DNA of 64,000 nt from FEN-1297 sp963710735 (GTDB taxonomy: Bacteria; Bacteroidota; Ignavibacteria; Ignavibacteriales; Ignavibacteriaceae): assembly GCA_963710735.1 (NCBI GenBank), contig CAVQBN010000006.1:124001-188000 (forward strand). Direction: 5' to 3'. Positions 27,067 to 36,623 of the stretch are shown here, piece by piece. Every line of letters starts with the position of its first letter. The first letter of the stretch is position 1. Made by a program: the position numbers and the translations under genes. The notes beneath the pieces are model-generated. The model saw nothing but the letters and a program-made list of their open reading frames with translations. It did no database searches and was not told the DNA's origin.

Positions 27067-28674
27067 TTACCTTCCCATATACCTACGGCCACCCTGCTGC
27101 TGTCCGCCTAGAGGGTTTTTGGTTTGATTATCACTTTGCTCACTATTAGCATCGGCACCTAAAACAATCTCTTCACCTTCTTTTATTTTACCTGAAATTA
27201 TTTCAGTAGATCTGCCGTCATTCAAACCAGTTCTTACAAATACAGGTTCTAATTTTCCTTTAGAATTCAGAACCCAAACTCTTCCACGTCCGACCTGGTT
27301 TGCGGGAACAAAGGAACTTTTTTCATACTGTGGATATTTGTTTATGATTGTATACTGATTCGCTCCGGCTTCATGCTTCGACTGCATGGTAGAATTGGTA
27401 TTTTGATTTTGCTTTGTGGATCTCATTTTGTCGAAAGCTTTTTTAAATTCCGACATCATTTCTTCCTTACTCATTTTACCGCCATGAGCTTTCATGATTG
27501 AATCTCTTAAAGCTTCAAATCTGCTTCTATTAATGTTTCCACCCATTTCATTTCCGGTACTTCGGTTATTTTGAACCGTTTGTGACTGCTTAGATTTGCT
27601 TTGTGTACCGGTTAACTTTGGATTTTTGTTCCCAGTGATCTGTTTGTCAATAATTTGTTTATTTTGAGATTGTTTCTCTTCAACTTGCTCACTTCCTGTC
27701 TTTCCTCTTCCTCTTGATCTAAACATATCTCGCATTTCTTTAAGCATTGTGGTATCAATTAATTCCGGCGGAGGCTGGAACCTGAGAGCAAGATTAGAAA
27801 CTTCCAGCACATTATTTTTCTCACCGACAAGTATTTTAACGTTAGCTGTCATTCCCGGCATAAGTTTTAATTGATCGTTCTCCACACTAATAATAACCGT
27901 ATAATTTACAACATTAGAAACTATTTGAGGTGCAAGCCTGATTTGTGAAACTTTTCCTGTAAAATTATCATTTGGATAAGCATCTACCGTAAAAGTAGCA
28001 GTCTGGCCGACACTAACACTTCCGATATCTGATTCATCAACCGTTGCTTCAACCTGCATTTTACTTAAATCGTTTGCTATTGTAAAAAGAGTAGGTGAAG
28101 AAAAACTTGCTGCAACAGTTTGTCCGACAGAAACTTGTCTATTTATTACAACTCCGTTTATCGGTGCATAAATTGTTGCATATTGTAGATTGAGTTTTGC
28201 TAAGTCAAGTTGTGCCTGAGCCTGCTTTAACGAGGCTTTATCCCCTTCGGCATTTGCAAGTGCCGCATCATAATTAGACTGCGACTCAAGCTGCTTGTCA
28301 TACAATGTCTTAGTACGTTCATACGTCCTTTCACTCTGGTTATATTGAGCTTGAAGCCTATCATAGTTTGCCTGCGAATTTTTAACAGCCTGATCCAGGA
28401 ACTGGGGATCGATTTGTGCAATAATATCGCCAGCTTTTACTATTGAATTAAAATCAGCATAAAGTTTTGAAATTATTCCTGAAACTTGTGTACCGACATC
28501 AACTGAAGTAACGGCATTAAGTGTGCCGGTTGCTGTAACATAGACTGTCAGATCTCCTTTGGCTACTTTATCGAATCTGAATGTATAGGCTGTATCGCTT
28601 TTATTAAAAAATAAAAAATACGCAGAAACAACCAAAGCAATTACTATTACTGAGATAACTATAATTTTTTTCAT
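27067..28674 (-). CDS. MacA-like periplasmic adaptor (HlyD/RND family), with Gln/Ser/Lys-rich insert
   Basis: Membrane-fusion protein of 535 residues that links the inner-membrane ABC exporter to an outer-membrane channel. It has an N-terminal helix (about 4-24), a split lipoyl domain (KAGDIIAQIDPQ; IYAPINGVVINRQVSVGQTV), a coiled-coil hairpin (about 95-165) and beta-barrel regions. An unusual insert at about 310-445 is rich in Gln, Lys, Ser and Asn (EQVEEKQSQNKQIIDKQ), longer than in E. coli MacA. The C-terminus is Gly/Gln-rich. It is first in the efflux operon. No TolC-like gene is in the window. Confidence 0.92.
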   Translation of the reverse strand: MKKIIVISVIVIALVVSAYFLFFNKSDTAYTFRFDKVAKGDLTVYVTATGTLNAVTSVDVGTQVSGIISKLYADFNSIVKAGDIIAQIDPQFLDQAVKNSQANYDRLQAQYNQSERTYERTKTLYDKQLESQSNYDAALANAEGDKASLKQAQAQLDLAKLNLQYATIYAPINGVVINRQVSVGQTVAASFSSPTLFTIANDLSKMQVEATVDESDIGSVSVGQTATFTVDAYPNDNFTGKVSQIRLAPQIVSNVVNYTVIISVENDQLKLMPGMTANVKILVGEKNNVLEVSNLALRFQPPPELIDTTMLKEMRDMFRSRGRGKTGSEQVEEKQSQNKQIIDKQITGNKNPKLTGTQSKSKQSQTVQNNRSTGNEMGGNINRSRFEALRDSIMKAHGGKMSKEEMMSEFKKAFDKMRSTKQNQNTNSTMQSKHEAGANQYTIINKYPQYEKSSFVPANQVGRGRVWVLNSKGKLEPVFVRTGLNDGRSTEIISGKIKEGEEIVLGADANSEQSDNQTKNPLGGQQQGGRRYMGR

Positions 28675-29082
28675 ATTAACCCTTTAATCGAATTAATTCT
28701 AATTCAAATAATGAGAAGTTCGTGAGAAGACTATGAACAGTTAAACCCCTTCTTTTAATTGATCTATTCTTGTTATTTAAAACTTTATTAATGTAAACAT
28801 ATTTAATTAAAAGTATTCTTTCTGCAATATTCGACAATAAAAACTATTTTTTGGTTTAAAGAATCTTTACTTTAAGATTATATTTCTATCAATAAAAAAA
28901 ATCTAAAAACTATAATTAGACTTTTAGGATGTAAATACTATATATTTTGCCTTTAATTTAGTACACAATTCAAATAAATACACTTTCACAATATAGGGAA
29001 TAGCTTCGCTGATGTAATTTCAATCATTATATTTATTCAATACAATTGATAAGTTCTTACTTTAATTTTTACAGGTGAACAT
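28675..29082. other. Divergent intergenic region, no gene seen
   Basis: AT-rich sequence between the minus-strand efflux operon and the plus-strand PAP2 gene. It should hold both promoters. No open frame or strong hairpin seen. Confidence 0.5.
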
Positions 29083-30075
29083 ATGAATAGCCTAAAGAGA
29101 TTGCAATTTTTGTGTATAAAAATTCTATTATTAATTTTTATTGTTTCTAATACACTAAACGCACAATCGCAAGGGTTTAAAAATCCTTATCTATTCTCAA
29201 GCATTGGATTTGTGAAATTTAATCCAATTCCGCCATTAAATGGAAATGCTTTTAACCAGAGAAACGTAAGTGTTCCTTATCAGCTTAAATATAATGCGGT
29301 TGCAAATCAATCAACTTCAGCAAATCCAAATTTAGGCGTGTTCGATCATTTCGGCCAGAATTTTTTAAATAGTTTCAAAGGCGATAATCTTTATCTTCAG
29401 CTTGCCGGAATAGCTTCTACAGCTTTAATTGTTACTACCAATACGGATTATCATGTAGAAAAATATTTTAACGAGCATGAGGTATACACAGGTATTGCCC
29501 GGCCAGTTGTATTCAGCGGAATGTTTTTACCTTTTATTGCAAGCGGTTCTCTTTATGCTTATGCAAAAATAAAAAATGATAATGAAGTTTTGGGCGCATC
29601 ATTTGCAGTTATGCAGGCAACTATAACAGAGTTTCTATATAATTCTTTACTAAAAGCAGTTACCGGCAGACCGCATCCAGACTGGCAGCACACAAACGAT
29701 ATGGAATCGTTAAGTAAAACATTTAGGTTCGGGTTTAACAGGGGCGGAATATTTTGGGGATGGCCTTCAGGGCATACTGCAGCAACTACCGCAGTTGTTT
29801 CTGCACTGATGGGTTATTATCCAAATAGTACGTGGTTAAAAGTTGCCGGTTTTAGTTTAATGGCTTATACAATATTTGGTGTTTCTGCTTTTCACAGAGG
29901 TGGAATGCACTGGTTCTCAGATGCTGTCGCCGCAGCTTTTATGTCATACGCTGTAGGTTCAACGATTGGTAAATATTATCGAAGCAGGTTTTCTAATACT
30001 GGCAGTCAAAGTACAAGCATGACTCCCCTAGTCGGAAATAATCTAGGGGGTTTAAGCTTTTCAATTCAATTTTAA
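29083..30075 (+). CDS. PAP2 family phosphatase, exported
   Basis: A 330-residue phosphatase of the type 2 phosphatidic acid family, probably acting on lipid or isoprenoid phosphates at the envelope. A signal segment (about 10-27) precedes a long N-terminal region. Motif 1 is KAVTGRPHP, with His where the second Arg of K-x6-RP is usual. Motif 2 is WPSGHTAATT, intact. Motif 3 is SAFHRGGMHWFSD, with the catalytic His and Asp kept. The changes are common among outer-envelope relatives. A short GC-rich inverted repeat (CCCCTAG/CTAGGGG) lies inside the last codons. It stands alone. Confidence 0.88.
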   Translation: MNSLKRLQFLCIKILLLIFIVSNTLNAQSQGFKNPYLFSSIGFVKFNPIPPLNGNAFNQRNVSVPYQLKYNAVANQSTSANPNLGVFDHFGQNFLNSFKGDNLYLQLAGIASTALIVTTNTDYHVEKYFNEHEVYTGIARPVVFSGMFLPFIASGSLYAYAKIKNDNEVLGASFAVMQATITEFLYNSLLKAVTGRPHPDWQHTNDMESLSKTFRFGFNRGGIFWGWPSGHTAATTAVVSALMGYYPNSTWLKVAGFSLMAYTIFGVSAFHRGGMHWFSDAVAAAFMSYAVGSTIGKYYRSRFSNTGSQSTSMTPLVGNNLGGLSFSIQF

Positions 30076-30163
30076 GTATTCGACAATTCAATAAATTTCA
30101 AATTTTTTCTACACAGGGTAAAGTTTTAAGAATAATAAATAGAAGGAAGTTTAAAATCACGAT

Positions 30164-31826
30164 TTATGATTTCAGTATTTTTTTAAATGAATTTTTAAAT
30201 TTCGTATATAAAAGTGAAATGATGATCATAACCGCTCCCAACACTATGAAAGAAACAATTTTATAGGTTGGATCCGAACTTGTAATACCGATAATAAAAA
30301 CGTATCCTAAAGTTAGTAAAAGAGTAAGAAGTGCCATCCATCTGTATTTTTTATTTCTTAAAATTAAGCTCATCATGTAATAAAGGATTGCAGCTGATAT
30401 CCAGGAAATGCTCACCCACCCTTCCGGAATTGAATGATAAAGAGAATAAGGGATAATAAATAACGCAGTTAAAAGATAGGCATTTCTCATTTGCTCGGTT
30501 TTAAGTGAAAGCCTGTCCTTCTTCCAATTTAAAACCCGGGCACTTAACAATGCAACAATACCATAACTAATACTGACTAAACTAATTTTACCTTCCATAG
30601 CTAAATAAGCAATAAAAATAATAACATAAATTATAAAATTAGCTAATACTATAAATTTCGATCTGAACCACACTGCTGTGGAAACTACTAGTAAACTCTG
30701 CCAGCAGAGGTAAATGAAAAAGTTCGGTGAATTAAATTGGAATATTATTGCAACACTTAAAGCTAAGTATCCAAGCATCGCATAAATAAAAGTAGAATAT
30801 TTGCTTTCATGTTTTGTCCAGTAAATAATTGCTAAGGTAAGAAATAAAACACAAGCAAGAAGATTGTAAATCATTTTGCTTTCACCGGCCATCGAGAGTG
30901 TTATAATTAGCAGCAAGGAATAAGCTCCAATCGCATTCATAATGGAACTAATGATGTAAGGAGTTTTTTCTTTTTCACCCCCAATAATATTTCCTAATGC
31001 AAACACTAATGCATATAGTAAAACAAATATTAAATTAAATTGCGGTGAGGTTATTGTCTGGATGGTTTTACCAACCAACGGATTATTTAAAAACCAGATG
31101 AGATGTGTGAAGTATGTTAGAATAATTCCAAAGTGAATTAAATATTCCCAATTATACTTTAATTTAAGAAAGACTATTAGCGAAGACATCAACAAGACTG
31201 TTATAAATAAGAAATATGAGTTATCGCTTACTATTGCAGTGATGTATCCAAAAGTTATACTTAAAGCCGAAAGATAGATCGATTGCTTTCTAATAGAAAT
31301 TAGAAGGCTAAGAATAACAACAATGAGCAGCAATATTAACTCGACTGAAATTTCATTTAAAACTTCACTTACGCTAAAAAAGTGAAGTCTTAATGTTGTA
31401 AAATATAACAGTGTTAAACTTCCACCTAATAAGTATCCGCATATATAAGAATAATTTTTTCTGCAGTAAATTGAAAATCCATAAATGACAGCAGAGATCA
31501 TGAAGCCCCATAATTGGAGGAAAAAACAAAGGAAGATTTTTATATGGAAAAGTTAAAAAGAATGCTATGCCTATTATTAAGACGATAATGCCTGCTTTGG
31601 CAAGCCAGAACTGCCCAATTTTATATTCCAGTTCTTCTTCCTTATTCTGAACTTCAATATTAACAGCATTTGCTTTTGTTACAATTTCAGTCTTTGATTC
31701 CGTTTCAAGATCCAGATACTTTTCAATTTTGGATATCCGTCGCTCAAGATTTTTCAATAAAGATATTATCTCTTCATTTCCAAGATTTTCAGAAGATATA
31801 TTTTTCGAAGGAAAAGAATCCTGCAT
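30164..31826 (-). pseudogene. DUF2339 family polytopic membrane protein, split by a frameshift
   Basis: Two overlapping frames together encode one DUF2339 protein. The first (ATG 31826) has a coiled-coil N-terminus (NLERRISKIEKYLDLE) and the family hallmark EYKIGQFWLAKAGIIVLIIG, then loses the frame. The second (about 31520 down to 30164) carries some twelve hydrophobic segments. Removing one base from the A6 run at 31521-31526 (T6 on the coding strand) joins them: NLPLFFLQLWGFMISAVIYG. The full product would be about 553 residues. This is either a real one-base insertion or a homopolymer error. The family is of unknown function. The gene follows the multiheme cytochrome cluster on the same strand by 120 bases but is not obviously part of it. 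Confidence 0.82.
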
Positions 31827-31946
31827 AATGCACCTCTTGCATTATAATCAAAACGAATTAAACAGGTTCTCTCAATTATTTATTTGAAAACCCAATTTAT
31901 CAGTAAAAAAACTTCAAAGGATCAATACCAAGAAATATTTTAATTT

Positions 31947-33419
31947 TTATGTGTTCTCTTTTTTCTTCTCAATTCGTTTAATATAAAGATATAATATTAA
32001 TGCAAGGAAACTAATTATAACAACTGAAATAACTAAACCAATTCTGCGGAAATAATATTCGTGAATTGCTGCTTCCGCTTCAACTTTTACAGCCGATGTA
32101 ACTTTCAATCCTTTGTCAACAACATTACGGAATTTTTCTACATCAAATGCATGCACCATTGTTCTTGATTCAAGACGGGCTTGTCTTGCATCCCGCAGTT
32201 TAAATATTTCTTCATTCACTTCCATTCCTTTTTGTTCAGCTTCATTAACCAAAGTGGATGCGGACTTTTCACTAGCTTCAAGGCTATCTATTAATTGCCG
32301 CATTGTCTTTGCGGCCAGGTAACCTTTGGAGTATTTATCCTGTTGATGGCATCTTAAACAAACAGCGCCAGGTGTAACTCCTAAAAATTTATCGGTTGCT
32401 GGAATTATATCATGATTACTATGACATGTTTCACATTCAGGAAGATGTCTTTCGTCAAATGCTTTTTTATGCGGGCTGGAAGAAAATAGCTGCGCATTTA
32501 AGGCATGGCATGAACCACACACATCTGAAATAGATTCTATACCGGGAGGTGCTGCCCCATGGTTGCCGTGACAACTGTTGCAAGCCGGAGCTCCCAGATC
32601 ATTCTTTTGAAGCAGAGCAATACCATGAACGCTCCTAGAATATTTTTCGTATTGATCAGTGGGTATTTTATATTGCTTCATATATTCGACATTACTATGG
32701 CATTTTGAACAAGTGCCTGGAATATTTGTTGGATATACACTAGCTCTTACATCTTTAACCGAAAGGATTCCATGACTTCCATGACAGCTTGCACATTCAG
32801 CAGGCTTTGGGTCTCCCTTAGCATTGCGCATACCGTGAACACTTGTTCTGTATTTTTGTAATTGATCGACTGGAAGTGCCGGATTATATGAACGCATATA
32901 AACAGCATTGCTATGGCACTTACCACAAGTTTTAGGAAGATTCAAAGGATAGACAGGCGAAACGGGGTTATCTACCATAACAATTCCATGTGCATTATGG
33001 CAAGTAATGCATTGAACAATTCTTTCCGTACCATCAATAGCTAACTTTCCGTGTACACTTCCTTTTAATAGCTCAAATTGGTTTGTTGGAATCTTTGCTC
33101 CATATTTCAACATAACTGTACTATCTGCATGGCATCTTACACAAGTGGCTGTAATAGCATTGCCTTTGGGAACTCCTCTAAATCCTGCGCTTTTGCTCAT
33201 TGCTTTATCCATATCGTCTGATTGATTATCCCCGCCATGGCAATCTGAGCATGAAATTCCTTTTTGAAAATGGATATCATTCTTAAATAATTCTGCAGGT
33301 TTACCACCAACGGAGGAATGGCATACATAACATTGGTCTTCCTTGGCAGATAAATTAGTTTGGAAGAGGAGCAAAAAAAATGTTACACATACTAAAGTTT
33401 GAAATAATAATTTTTTCAT
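31947..33419 (-). CDS. 11-heme cytochrome c with C-terminal membrane anchor
   Basis: A 490-residue periplasmic electron carrier. The start is ATG 33419, overlapping the cytochrome b stop as ATGA and preceded by GGGGTGG; a GTG at 33428 is less likely. A signal peptide (about 1-25) is followed by eleven CxxCH motifs (near residues 30, 57, 93, 137, 165, 209, 237, 280, 301, 329 and 354). Hemes 3-8 show a 44/28-residue alternation, so they are repeats of a diheme unit of 72 residues, each with a SVHG motif. After the hemes comes a helical region and one membrane helix (about 460-480) with a basic tail. It probably receives electrons from the Rieske/cytochrome b pair encoded just upstream, replacing cytochrome c1. 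Confidence 0.9.
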   Translation of the reverse strand: MKKLLFQTLVCVTFFLLLFQTNLSAKEDQCYVCHSSVGGKPAELFKNDIHFQKGISCSDCHGGDNQSDDMDKAMSKSAGFRGVPKGNAITATCVRCHADSTVMLKYGAKIPTNQFELLKGSVHGKLAIDGTERIVQCITCHNAHGIVMVDNPVSPVYPLNLPKTCGKCHSNAVYMRSYNPALPVDQLQKYRTSVHGMRNAKGDPKPAECASCHGSHGILSVKDVRASVYPTNIPGTCSKCHSNVEYMKQYKIPTDQYEKYSRSVHGIALLQKNDLGAPACNSCHGNHGAAPPGIESISDVCGSCHALNAQLFSSSPHKKAFDERHLPECETCHSNHDIIPATDKFLGVTPGAVCLRCHQQDKYSKGYLAAKTMRQLIDSLEASEKSASTLVNEAEQKGMEVNEEIFKLRDARQARLESRTMVHAFDVEKFRNVVDKGLKVTSAVKVEAEAAIHEYYFRRIGLVISVVIISFLALILYLYIKRIEKKKENT

Positions 33420-34495
33420 GATGTCCACCCCAGAATGGTTAAGATTATGATGAAAATTATAGCAAACAAGCCGAGGTAATTTATAAATCGGTTGTGTTCA
33501 CCTCTCGAGCTTTTCCTATCCCAGAAAGGAATCAGCAGCCATAAAACCGCAGCTGCTCCGAAAAGAAGTATGCCAACTAATTCTCCCTCAATAGACAAAA
33601 TATGAGCTGGAAAATACTTTAAGGTTTGAAACATGAATAGGAAATACCATTCCGGCTTAATGCCTGCCGGTGCTGAAGAAAAAGGATCCGCTTTATGCCC
33701 AAGTGCGGCAGGAAAGAACACTGCAAGAATAGCAAGAACATTTAATACGAGAAGCCAAAGAAGAAGGTCCCTTAGCATAAAGTTAGGGAAGAAGGGCATA
33801 GTCTTTTTATTTTGTGAATTACTTTTTTCAAGATGGAGGGGCTCGCTTATCCCTTGCCGTTGAATTAAGATTAGATGTATTCCAAGAATAATAGTAAATA
33901 TTCCGGGCAGCAAAGCTACATGAAATCCAAACAACCGAGAAAGAGTTGCACCGGTAACATCCTCTCCGCCGCGAATAAATTCTTTAAGAGGTTCTCCAAT
34001 AAATGGAATCTGACCGGCGATATCTGAACCGACTTTTGTTGCAAAAAATGAAAGCTCGTTCCAGGGTAAAAGATATCCGCTGAAGCCGAAGCCGAGTGCC
34101 ATAAAAAACATAAGCATGCCGGTTATCCAAGTCATTTCTCTCGGCTTTCTATATGCCTTTTCAAAGTAAACGCTAAACATATGAACGAAGATGGAAAATA
34201 TAAAAAGGTTTGCCGACCATGCGTGAATCGATCTTATTAACCAGCCAAACTGAACTTTGGACATTATAAACTGAACACTCTCAAAAGCAAGGTCTGCGCT
34301 GCCTTTATAATAAAAAAGCAGCAATATTCCGGTAACTACCTGTATAATAAAAAAGAATAATGATACTCCGCCGAAATAGTACCAAACAGAATACCTGTGA
34401 ACGGGAACGTACTTCTTACCCATAAACTTAACTAAATCTTCAAGCTGTAAACGTTCGTCAACCCAGCCGTAAAGACTTTTCCAAAAATTTTCCAT
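33416..34495 (-). CDS. Cytochrome b of a bc1/b6f-type complex
   Basis: Quinol-oxidising membrane subunit of 359 residues. Heme b ligands are H91, H105, H192 and H207; the quinol-site PEW lies in KPEWYFLFMFQTLKYFP. Eight or so membrane helices are present, so this is a full-length b rather than a split b6/subunit IV. The Rieske gene ends 7 bases upstream and the 11-heme gene overlaps downstream by ATGA, which marks a three-subunit complex. Compared with the copy at 5411-7381, there is no fused heme c domain; the 11-heme protein takes that place. Confidence 0.95.
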   Translation of the reverse strand: MENFWKSLYGWVDERLQLEDLVKFMGKKYVPVHRYSVWYYFGGVSLFFFIIQVVTGILLLFYYKGSADLAFESVQFIMSKVQFGWLIRSIHAWSANLFIFSIFVHMFSVYFEKAYRKPREMTWITGMLMFFMALGFGFSGYLLPWNELSFFATKVGSDIAGQIPFIGEPLKEFIRGGEDVTGATLSRLFGFHVALLPGIFTIILGIHLILIQRQGISEPLHLEKSNSQNKKTMPFFPNFMLRDLLLWLLVLNVLAILAVFFPAALGHKADPFSSAPAGIKPEWYFLFMFQTLKYFPAHILSIEGELVGILLFGAAAVLWLLIPFWDRKSSRGEHNRFINYLGLFAIIFIIILTILGWTS

Positions 34496-34502
34496 GGCCT
34501 CC

Positions 34503-34958
34503 TCAGGTTAGTTTTGAAACAAAAACTTCATCTCCTTTAATTACGACTCTGAACGGAGCTAAGGGACGTGGAGGCGGACCTGAAATATTCTGGCCGTTCA
34601 GATTGTACTTTCCATTGTGGCATGCGCACCAGATTAACTCAAGGTCCTTTCTGAATTGCACGGTACAATTTAAATGTGTACATACTGCAGAGTATGCACG
34701 GAGCTCACCGCTTACGAGGCGAATCAAAATTACCGGCTTGTCGCCAAACCGGATGATCCTTCCACTGTTTTTTGGTATTTCACTTAACTTTCCCACTTTA
34801 ACGCTGGATACTTCTACTTCATTCTGTTTAGGAGGCTTTAAGTAGGATATTATAGGATAGAATATAGAAATCGCCAGACCGGCAATTCCTCCAGTCAGCA
34901 AGTATTTCAGGAAGTCGCGTCTTGTTTTTCGGACCGGCTTTTCATTTGAATAATTCAT
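34503..34958 (-). CDS. Rieske iron-sulfur protein (second copy)
   Basis: Second 2Fe-2S Rieske subunit, 151 residues. The twin-arginine motif TRRDFLK (12-18) and one membrane helix lead to cluster-binding CTHLNC (93-98) and CACHNG (111-116), then the GPPPRPL loop. It sits in front of cytochrome b and the 11-heme protein in a tight operon. The two Rieske proteins of the window are only distantly alike, pointing to two bc complexes with different partners or redox range rather than a recent duplication. Confidence 0.94.
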   Translation of the reverse strand: MNYSNEKPVRKTRRDFLKYLLTGGIAGLAISIFYPIISYLKPPKQNEVEVSSVKVGKLSEIPKNSGRIIRFGDKPVILIRLVSGELRAYSAVCTHLNCTVQFRKDLELIWCACHNGKYNLNGQNISGPPPRPLAPFRVVIKGDEVFVSKLT

Positions 34959-35079
34959 GACATTTACCCTTCAATTAAAGTAAACTCACAAAGCCTTAAT
35001 TCCTATTTTAATAATAGGAGTCCGTATGTTGTTAATTTCTTAAAACAAAAATCGCTTAATTTATTTTCTTAAATGCAAA

Positions 35080-36573
35080 TCAGTTTTTACCATGACAATC
35101 GTTGCATTTAGTTTCTTTCCAAGAATTTCCAATATTAACGGGATGACGATATTTAATCCCCTCTAAGGAGAGTTCAGGTTTTTCATTGCCAAACTGCTGC
35201 GCAAGAATTGTATGGCATGCAGTGCAACTTTTAGTTATAATTTTTCCATCTTTACTTACGTGTTTACCGTCGTGGCATCTAAAACAACCTGCAGAGTATA
35301 GGTGACCTATATTATTAGGATATCTTTTCCAAGATACGTTCATTGAAGGAAAATAATTCAGTGAATATATTTTTTGAATTTTCTTGATTGATTTTTCTAT
35401 ACTAGCTTTCTTAGCAGCATATACAGCCGGATAATTTCCCTGGTAAAACTCTTCAATATAAGTTTTAATACTATCCAGCGCAATCGGTTTACTCGAATAT
35501 CCGGCATCCAAAGCTCTTACAGAAATGCTTTTAATATATGGAAGCGTTGTATCGATAAAGCCGTCTGCCATCATATCATTCACTGATGATGCGGGCGGGC
35601 TGTAGACATGGGTGGGCCGGTTATGACAGTCAATGCAATCCATTGTCCTGTAATTACCATTTTTTAATTGTTCTTTTGAAACAGGAATGTCTGAGCTTTT
35701 ATAAATAGTTTCCTTACCGTCTTTTGATTCTATCTTAACCCATGGAATAACTTGGCGTGCGGAATCCGTTGCAAGATAAGTAATCTTATTTGCAATATTC
35801 ATATGCCAGTGAATACCGGATGTTACACCTGCTTCTTCATTTCCTCCGCCGATATTTATCAGAAGTGTTAATGTCATTCTGGAGTTTTCTTTATCCGATA
35901 AAAAATAAACTTTTTTCTTTTCCATCTTACTGTAAAATGCATTTGGCCAATGGCATTGCTCGCATGTGCCTGTAGCCGGTCTTAAATTTGCAACTGGTGT
36001 TGGAATAGGTTTTGAATATTTATTAAATATATATGAATAGACCTGGTAAGCCCCGCTTAATTTTGATTTAACATACCAGGTAGTTCCAGGACCAATATGG
36101 CAAGCTACACAGGCAACACGGGCATGAGGAGAGTTCTCATGTGAAACGTATTCAGGATTCATTACCTTATGACAAATCGTACCGCAAAATTCTACAGATT
36201 CAGTATAATCGTAAGCTTTAAAACTTCCGAACGCAGTAAAGATTAATAACAAAATAGTTCCAACCGTGAAAATGGTGATAGCCCTTCTTTGCTTTGGATC
36301 GTTCAGATCAATTTTAGGAAGTCTTTCATCTCTATGCCTGCCGTGCCTTTCCCTGAAGTGTTCCCGATATATACCGAACGCGATAAGTAAAAGCCCCAAT
36401 ATTAGAATTGCCGGTAAAACAATGAAAGTTATAATACCCAAATACGGCGATTGCTTCGAACTGAACGCCTCCAAAATTGTTAATAACAGTATAATGGCGA
36501 AACTTGCCGTTGCAACGGCGGTTCCTATAAGTGTTATTGGATTATAAAACGAAGCGGGCAACCATTTTCTCAT
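35080..36573 (-). CDS. Membrane heptaheme cytochrome c of the NapC/NirT type
   Basis: A 497-residue quinol-oxidising or electron-relay cytochrome. Three N-terminal membrane helices (about 14-36, 44-68, 99-118) carry a periplasmic domain with seven heme sites: CGTICH at 130, CVACH at 155, CEQCH at 204, CIDCH at 313, CFRCH at 430, CTACH at 450 and CNDCH at 490. The first site is CxxxCH instead of CxxCH; the EFCGT-CHKVMNPEY context is known from related NapC/NirT-like proteins, so this looks like a family trait rather than an error. Unlike tetraheme NapC (one helix, about 200 residues) it has two extra helices and a long C-terminal triheme part. It lies between the b-type cytochrome and the Rieske genes. 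Confidence 0.9.
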   Translation of the reverse strand: MRKWLPASFYNPITLIGTAVATASFAIILLLTILEAFSSKQSPYLGIITFIVLPAILILGLLLIAFGIYREHFRERHGRHRDERLPKIDLNDPKQRRAITIFTVGTILLLIFTAFGSFKAYDYTESVEFCGTICHKVMNPEYVSHENSPHARVACVACHIGPGTTWYVKSKLSGAYQVYSYIFNKYSKPIPTPVANLRPATGTCEQCHWPNAFYSKMEKKKVYFLSDKENSRMTLTLLINIGGGNEEAGVTSGIHWHMNIANKITYLATDSARQVIPWVKIESKDGKETIYKSSDIPVSKEQLKNGNYRTMDCIDCHNRPTHVYSPPASSVNDMMADGFIDTTLPYIKSISVRALDAGYSSKPIALDSIKTYIEEFYQGNYPAVYAAKKASIEKSIKKIQKIYSLNYFPSMNVSWKRYPNNIGHLYSAGCFRCHDGKHVSKDGKIITKSCTACHTILAQQFGNEKPELSLEGIKYRHPVNIGNSWKETKCNDCHGKN

Positions 36574-36623
36574 TACAAACTTACTCTCTTTCTTCTAAAA
36601 AGGATTTTTATTCCAAGTAAACT

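Noticed and set aside
30040..30058. CCCCTAG/CTAGGGG inverted repeat near the end of the PAP2 gene as a terminator.
   Set aside because: It lies inside the coding region before the stop codon and has no proper T run after it.
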